Shown: positions 58,970 to 64,000 of the stretch, piece after piece
Layout: the number at the start of each line of letters is the position of its first letter
How positions within the stretch are numbered: the stretch's first letter is position 1
NCBI GenBank assembly: GCA_011319805.1
Contig: SJRY01000228.1
Span: 806,001 to 870,000, forward strand
From: Macrocybe gigantea
Lineage: Eukaryota > Basidiomycota > Agaricomycetes > Agaricales > Callistosporiaceae
Length of the DNA: 64,000 bases
Direction of reading: 5' to 3'
Program-made: the position numbers and the translations under genes
Notes under the pieces: generated by a model
The model's input: the letters and a program-made list of their open reading frames with translations, nothing else
Databases searched by the model: none
Told to the model about the DNA's origin: nothing

Positions 58970-60800
58970 ATCCACGGCTGACTGACGAGTTGCTGTACAG
59001 ACATTAACGCTCGATATCGGACATCCGCGTTGTCATGTGTCATAAGTTCCATGACACGAGCTTTACCACCAAGATTCGTGACGAGGCTAGAAAAGCAGAA
59101 AAAAATCTCAAGACATCACTTTCTGCGAGAGGAATGGACAGGAAAACCCGCACGTTTTGCCGCGATCACAATGTTTCACGTACTGCCCAATATCATGAGC
59201 AGCGACGGCTAAAACGATTGGGTCAACGGAATCATTCAAGAGTTTGATCAGGGTCCTGAATGGGTCAGTGAGTGGATAAAGGGAGAGTGGTAGCAAGGCA
59301 TCTAACTTCAGCTGTGCACAGTCATGTTCATTGAACCTAGTAGCATTCTCTTTCCAAAAGTCCTCAGATTCATGCACAGGTGTCCACGACAGGTGCCCAG
59401 ATGCAAGTTCGGAGCAATATTCATCATAAGTCCTAAGGGATGATTTCAGCACATCGACCAGACAATATGTCGTGCTACAAACGTTAGGCTCTGGAAATTG
59501 TTGTGGAGCTCTTCTTTGAGATATTGAATATCTTCCATGACATCTTCATCCGACCACTTTCGTGTCGAAAGATTCTTAACAAAGGGGAGCAAATGACAAA
59601 CAAGCATGGCGGGCAAATTCTCCGCGGGGGCTTTTGCAACGAGATTCTGGAATCCAAATTTTCAGCACCTTGCATTTCACGAGCAAGGAGTACATACCCT
59701 AAACGTGGCAACGATAACTCTGATAACCTTCTCCTTCACGGCACCCTGGGCGACATCGATGAGGAGAGGAATTACATCATATTTCCTGCGGAGATTTAAG
59801 CATATATCACCTTTAGCCGTTGGGCCCCTCTCACCTATTGATTTCTTCGGCGACATTTTGCTCAAACGACAAAAGCCAGAGACAAAATGCAACCTGGTAG
59901 CTCATCTGAGGACCCGGCTGGTGTTTAAGGATTTCGACGAATCTAGGGTTATGTCAGCGACGTCGAGTTTGAAATTAACCAATTGCCAGTGTTACCCAGC
60001 CATGATTCCAGGGACTGCCCACACGGGACCCCTGCATGTACGGCGAGCCAGCAATGCTTCTAGGCATTGCACAGCAACCTCTCGTCTGTTCGGAGATGGA
60101 CCCTGTACGAGATTGGCCAAGGTGTTAAGGAAGGTTTGCAAGTGTGGTTGGTATATCGGTGTTGATTCAGAGCTATAAACGGTATTAGGACTGAAAGGAA
60201 GCATACATCGCCTGCATACCTGAGAAGGATTGTGAGAATCTGAGCGGATTTCAACTGAACAAATTCGTCTTGAGCGTCTAATATCCTACCAAAGCCGTTC
60301 AACAGGTAGCAAGTCGACTCGAAAGGCAACAGTTAGCGAACCGTAGCAGGGGACTGAAAGGTAGATCCGGATCTCTTTGTGCAGTCTTAATAAACAGCGG
60401 TATTCTTTCCTCATGGTCTTGGAAAACGGTGATCGACACTTTCCGTGTCATGTAAAGACACGAAAGATACCTGCTAGTGCGTCTGCAATAAGTACCAAGA
60501 GACTCTGCATGGTGTCGACTCTTTGCAGTTTCTTGAGAAGTCGAAGATAAAGGTATGCATATGTCTGGCCATCGGAGAGCAGGATTGATTCGACTTTCGC
60601 TCTCGGTTGTCTATCCACTTTCTTTATAAGGGCCAACTCCTCCGAAGTGACAAGGTCCGCGCGTTGGTAGCCCTTCACGAGATGATAAGCAGGAGTTATT
60701 AAAACCACCAGACTGATACAACCTCCCAAGGGACGGTCTTTGTCCGTATCTTGGCTGAATTATCGTCAAGGAATGAATTGGAGACGAGAGAGACGGCCAT
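58970..60800 (-). CDS. VMA13: Vacuolar H+-ATPase V1 subunit H
   Basis: Regulatory V1 subunit that couples ATPase activity to V1-V0 assembly. Start MAVSLVSNSFLDDNSAKIRT, then GYQRADLVTSEELALIKKVD, TYAYLYLRLLKKLQRVD and a HEAT/ARM-type series. The series has RLLPFESTCYLLNGFGRILD, LVEILKHQPGPQMSYQVAF, LWLLSFEQNVAEEIN, YDVIPLLIDVAQGAVKEKVI and LVAKAPAENLPAMLV. The C-terminal domain has SELASGHLSWTPVHESEDFW, VLAVAAHDIGQYVKH, LGGKARVMELMTHDNADVRY and SVQQLVSQPWMNV. About eight introns; all blocks join in frame. Its start is 151 bp from the divergent mL46 start. Subunit A is in the same window. Confidence 0.95.
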
Positions 60801-60951
60801 AGTTCGACAGAAATCCTTGGGTTCTGCCTGTTACACCGACAGTCACACCGATGGTGGGGGAAATCACGTGCGCATAATTTCGGGCAACTACCACCATGCT
60901 GTCCAGGCTCCTCAGACAGCATCAGTCCAGTTGAGTTCCCCTTCTACATCA

Positions 60952-61924
60952 ATGCATTCAGGAATTCTTATATCACGCTGCCGAATAGGCCAGCTACCTT
61001 CGTTCTACCGTTCTTTTGCGACGGAAGTCGCTCAAAATGCCGCCATGACGCCTTCTAGTCTTTCAAAACGATCCCGGACTAAAATCACGACTTCAGTTAT
61101 TCTCAATCGGTCTCCTATAATAACGCGTTCGCCGACACCGTTTGAACGCGCATACTACGCATATCAAGCTAGGATACGACGCGCTTTGCACAATCCATTC
61201 CCGTACGACTTCTACTTTAAACAGGGTTCATTACTGGAGCAACGATTCAACAAAGAAGAGAGAGAACGTGAAGCGCACGCATTTGGCCCAGGATATGGGA
61301 TGGATGACTCTGCTAGCGAAGACAAGTCCCGCACAGCTGCGGAGCAGATCGTGCTACAAGAAGGAGAGAATGAAGAGTTAATGCCCAGAGTCCACGCCGC
61401 CGACAAGGAAGGAACACTGAAGAGTCTGGACAGGAAAGGAAAACGGAACCTTTATCTTCTGTTGCAGACGATGGTCGATGGCAAATCCGTCTGGCGTTTC
61501 CCTAAAGGCGCGGTCCTCAAAGGCGAACTGCTCCACCAGGTAAGAATTTTTCTCGCGCATTCGTGCATTTCTTTTATTGACTCCGTTTCAGGCAGCGCAG
61601 CGCGATCTACACGCCGAATGCGGTGCTTATATGGATACCTGGGTAGTTGGTCGAAAACCAATTGGGTTCTACCGGCCGCCATTGCTGTCGGCCCCTGAAG
61701 AGGCAAATTCCGATGTACGCAAAATTTGATAGCTTCAAAGGATTATTGACTGGAAGATTTTGCAGGAGATCACTTTTTTCTTCAAAGCACATATCCTTGC
61801 CGGACAAGTTAAACCTCAAGGCGAACACATTCAAGATTTCGCATGGTTAACAAAGCAAGAAGTAGAGTTGCGGGTAGACCAGGAGTATTGGCGTGGTATC
61901 AGAGATATCCTATCCGACTACTAA
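60952..61924 (+). CDS. MRPL17: Mitochondrial large-subunit ribosomal protein mL46
   Basis: Nudix-fold protein of the mitochondrial large ribosomal subunit, without hydrolase function in this family. The presequence is MHSGILISRCRIGQLPSFYR. Conserved blocks are FERAYYAYQARIRRALHNPF, DFYFKQGSLLEQRFNKEERE, NLYLLLQTMVDGKSVWRFPK, AAQRDLHAECGAYMDTWVVG and KPIGFYRPPLL. After the last intron, ITFFFKAHILAGQVKPQGEH, FAWLTKQEVEL and the end WRGIRDILSDY follow. Introns are at about 61540-61590 and 61713-61765. Convergent with NUC1, with only 43 bp between stops. Confidence 0.93.
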
Positions 61925-61967
61925 TCCTATCTATAGACATCTTGTTGAGTCAATATATCCCGTCAAT

Positions 61968-63379
61968 CTACTTCGGGGGGCCAATAGCCTTCGGGAGCTT
62001 TTTCTGCGCGTCGTCAAACCTTCTGACGATTACTTGGCATTTTGTTGTCTTGCAAATGTGCTTGGAAGACGCCTTGACCGCGTCAGAGAAGAAAGTAAGG
62101 CCAGCTGCGCGTTCTACAGCTTCGACTATCCGAAGGTCAGCATCCGTTCAGACCACGCGGTCATACGACATACCGGGCATGACAAATTGTTCCAAAGGAG
62201 CATCGTCGGGGATGACAGCATTGGGCAACACAAACGCGCCTGTCGAAACCTCCATCACGTCGGGAGTCGACGGGGATGCAGGGCGCGAGGTGAGCACTAC
62301 TTTTGCGAAATGCGTTGGCACCGCGACGTTTGGAGGTTTTCCGACAACCTCATAAGTCTTTGGAATATATTGTCACACCAATTCTGCCACTCATGAGATA
62401 CAAATAACATCGACACTCACAACACGCCATTTTCCGTCGGCGTCGCGACGTGGAAGATAAAGCGGAACCGTAAAAATGTAGACATCTTGGAATGAGTTCG
62501 TTAGGCGCCGGCACCAATCTTCTAAATAAGCCCAATCTGTATGTGTGGTCAGCGAAGAAGGGACAGCAAGACAAATTCTGCGATCATTACAATGTCTGTT
62601 GAAGCCGTCACCCACCTGAGGTGCTATGTTCGACAACAAGAAAGTTTCATTCATGGCTTCCTGGGAAACATAAACAGTTCCGGACAATCTAAATGCGACA
62701 GAGGGTTGTTGAATGGCACCTGAGATATTTTGGCATCGGCGGCAGGCACCCTAGAAAACAAGACGCGATGTCAATGGATGGGCGGGAGGCGTGCTGAACA
62801 GCGACGAACATATGCCCTCTGTCATAGCCGCTGCGGAAGTAATCCTGTAATCGTGATCTGAAAGCAACGGGAAGGGACAGATCCTCGGTGAATGCAGACT
62901 TGGAACGATCCCCGCCTTCATTCGCCTCTACGAGAATTTTGCTCTGTTGCAACGATGCCAGCGTCAAATGCTCTGCCGTCTAGAGAACATGAGCGAGCGA
63001 GCCGGGGAGTGTCGAGAAAAAACCGTACCCAGGCTGGATGCCTCAAACGCCTGTCATACACGGCAACATATGCTTTGCGGTACAATGGGTCGGCAATGGG
63101 CCCTATAGAGCCAATTGCATCATTGTAGCGCATAGAAGACGTTCGCAAGCAATACAGACCTGGGTTGCCGAACTTCAGAACAGAAGAAGACAATGAGGTC
63201 GATACAAGCTCAGCGCTGGTTAGCTTCGCGACGCCCCGCTCCGTGACGTCGAGTGTCGGTGTCTGTGTTGTTGAAGGGATCGCTGTCCGAGCGGTGCTCC
63301 TGTTGGTGACAAGAACGGCGAGGCCTCCTCCGACTACCGCCCCAGCGGCGAATATTGAAGCACGAATGATAGCAGACAT
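61968..63379 (-). CDS. NUC1: Mitochondrial nuclease Nuc1 (endonuclease G family)
   Basis: Non-specific DNA/RNA nuclease of the mitochondrial intermembrane space, involved in mtDNA degradation and cell death. The N-terminus MSAIIRASIFAAGAVVGGGL is a membrane anchor/targeting segment. The catalytic region follows: FGNPG, YVAVYDRRLRHPAW, RLQDYFRSGYDRGHM with the active-site His, and VPAADAKISQEAMNETFLLS. Then come NIAPQVGDGFNRHYWAYLED with the metal-binding Asn, VYIFTVPLYLPRRDADGKW, VPTHFAKVVL and CKTTKCQVIV. The end is LPKAIGPPK. Six introns are removed without frame problems. Catalytic residues are intact. Confidence 0.94.
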
Positions 63380-63878
63380 TCTGTCGAAGACTTTCAAGGG
63401 CCTCGCAAGATCGTGGCCTTGAAAATTGCCGGAACAATGTTCTTTACGTAAAATTTCTTTCTCTTGGCCAGCTAACACACCATATAGAGGCTAAGATTCC
63501 ACGGACACAAGGTTTAGCCAGGATGAACGGCAGAATGGGTCATGTAAAAACAAGCACGAGCAAGAATGGGCAGCATTATGTTAAGGAAAGAAACAATGGG
63601 TACCGAATAAATTCCATACGACTAGAACGAGAGAGGTCATGTCACCTTAGAAAAGGAAGAGAGGAAAGAGGTGAAGTGGAAGGAACAGAAATAGATCTTG
63701 CAAAAAAAAAATAGATGCGCATCGGGGAAGCGTATAGGGAGGATGAGGAAGAGAAGAGTATTAGAGTTCCTAACACCTTTTCGACGACGGTCAGGATCTC
63801 GTTCTCAACCGCTTAAAACCTGAAAAGCAATTCTGTCGTCACCTGCCAGCGCCATGGAACACGTTATTCGTCACTGCG
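63380..63878. other. Intergenic, partly purine-rich, no gene seen
   Basis: About 500 bp upstream of NUC1. A purine-rich stretch runs from about 63637 to 63760, including an A9 run near 63702-63710. It holds the NUC1 promoter and the 3' flank of the gene that enters from the right edge. No convincing ORF. Confidence 0.5.
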
Positions 63879-64000
63879 TCAAATCTCTAGGGGCTCGTTC
63901 GTCCTGGCATCGAGCGCAGCTCGGTTCTGGTTGTCAGTGGTACCGACCCTACTATCCCTTCTGGCAAATCCGCCTGCGCCCGGACCTCGAGGCTGTCGAA
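63879..64000 (-). CDS. 3' end of a gene entering from the right edge
   Basis: The minus-strand frame open from base 64000 reads RQPRGPGAGGFARRDSR, then TTDNQNRAALDARTNEPLEI, and stops at 63879-63881. Its composition looks like a natural C-terminal tail, whereas the alternative frames do not. Only about 40 residues are visible, so the family cannot be named. Confidence 0.45.
   Translation of the reverse strand, partial: RQPRGPGAGGFARRDSRVGTTDNQNRAALDARTNEPLEI

Noticed and set aside
1..64000. CRISPR arrays, tRNA or rRNA genes, intact transposons, integrated viral genes
   Set aside because: No repeat-spacer pattern, cloverleaf with matching A/B boxes, rRNA core sequence, reverse transcriptase/transposase motif or viral gene was seen by eye.

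Overview
The window is nuclear DNA from a filamentous fungus, most probably a mushroom-forming basidiomycete (Agaricomycetes). Genes are dense, lie on both strands and are broken by many introns of about 45-65 nt. The gene content fits: an expanded tyrosine-kinase-like kinase, a secreted fruit-body-type protein, an aryl-alcohol-oxidase-type GMC flavoenzyme, a large GH35 beta-galactosidase and a fasciclin protein sit among housekeeping genes. I see no prokaryotic features, CRISPR array, intact mobile element or tRNA gene.

Layout. 1-8.8 kb: 3' part of a kinase gene, a Zn2Cys6 regulator (-) and a very long DYRK kinase (+). 8.9-15.1 kb: mitochondrial PDH/BCKDH kinase (-), proteasome ATPase RPT1 (-) and, divergently, V-ATPase subunit A (+). 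15.4-23.4 kb: fasciclin protein (+), tRNA isopentenyltransferase MOD5 (-), GMC oxidoreductase (-), mitochondrial uL15 (+), PRP38 (-). 23.4-24.5 kb: no convincing gene. 24.5-36 kb: two-PHD chromatin protein (+), PGM2-type phosphohexomutase (+), MCM-binding protein (-), CDC50 flippase subunit (+), RNA 3'-phosphate cyclase (-). 36-46.4 kb: HOOK dynein adaptor (-), RING/coiled-coil protein (-), ESCRT-II VPS25 (-), GH35 (+). 46.5-55.3 kb: conserved nuclear protein (-), YME2 (-), FG nucleoporin (-). 55.9-64 kb: secreted protein (+), TRAPPC13 (+), V-ATPase subunit H (-), mitochondrial mL46 (+), NUC1 nuclease (-), and the 3' end of one more gene (-).

Genes are mostly arranged as divergent and convergent pairs. 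Several divergent pairs share 40-155 bp between start codons: MCMBP/CDC50, RPT1/VMA1, GMC/uL15m, VPS25/GH35, VMA13/mL46. There is no biosynthetic cluster. Two V1 subunits (A and H) are about 44 kb apart, each in its own divergent pair.

Two patterns cut across genes. First, at least five conserved genes (RPT1, MCMBP, RTC1, the phosphohexomutase, VPS25), and probably two more (the Zn2Cys6 regulator and GH35), are each one base short, usually inside a run of C or G. The conserved protein continues in the next frame every time, which points to systematic base loss in the assembly rather than to pseudogenes. Second, seven introns need a GC donor (GC-AG), three of them in one gene. I recognise no undescribed multi-gene system here; the most unusual content is at the level of gene structure and sequence quality.
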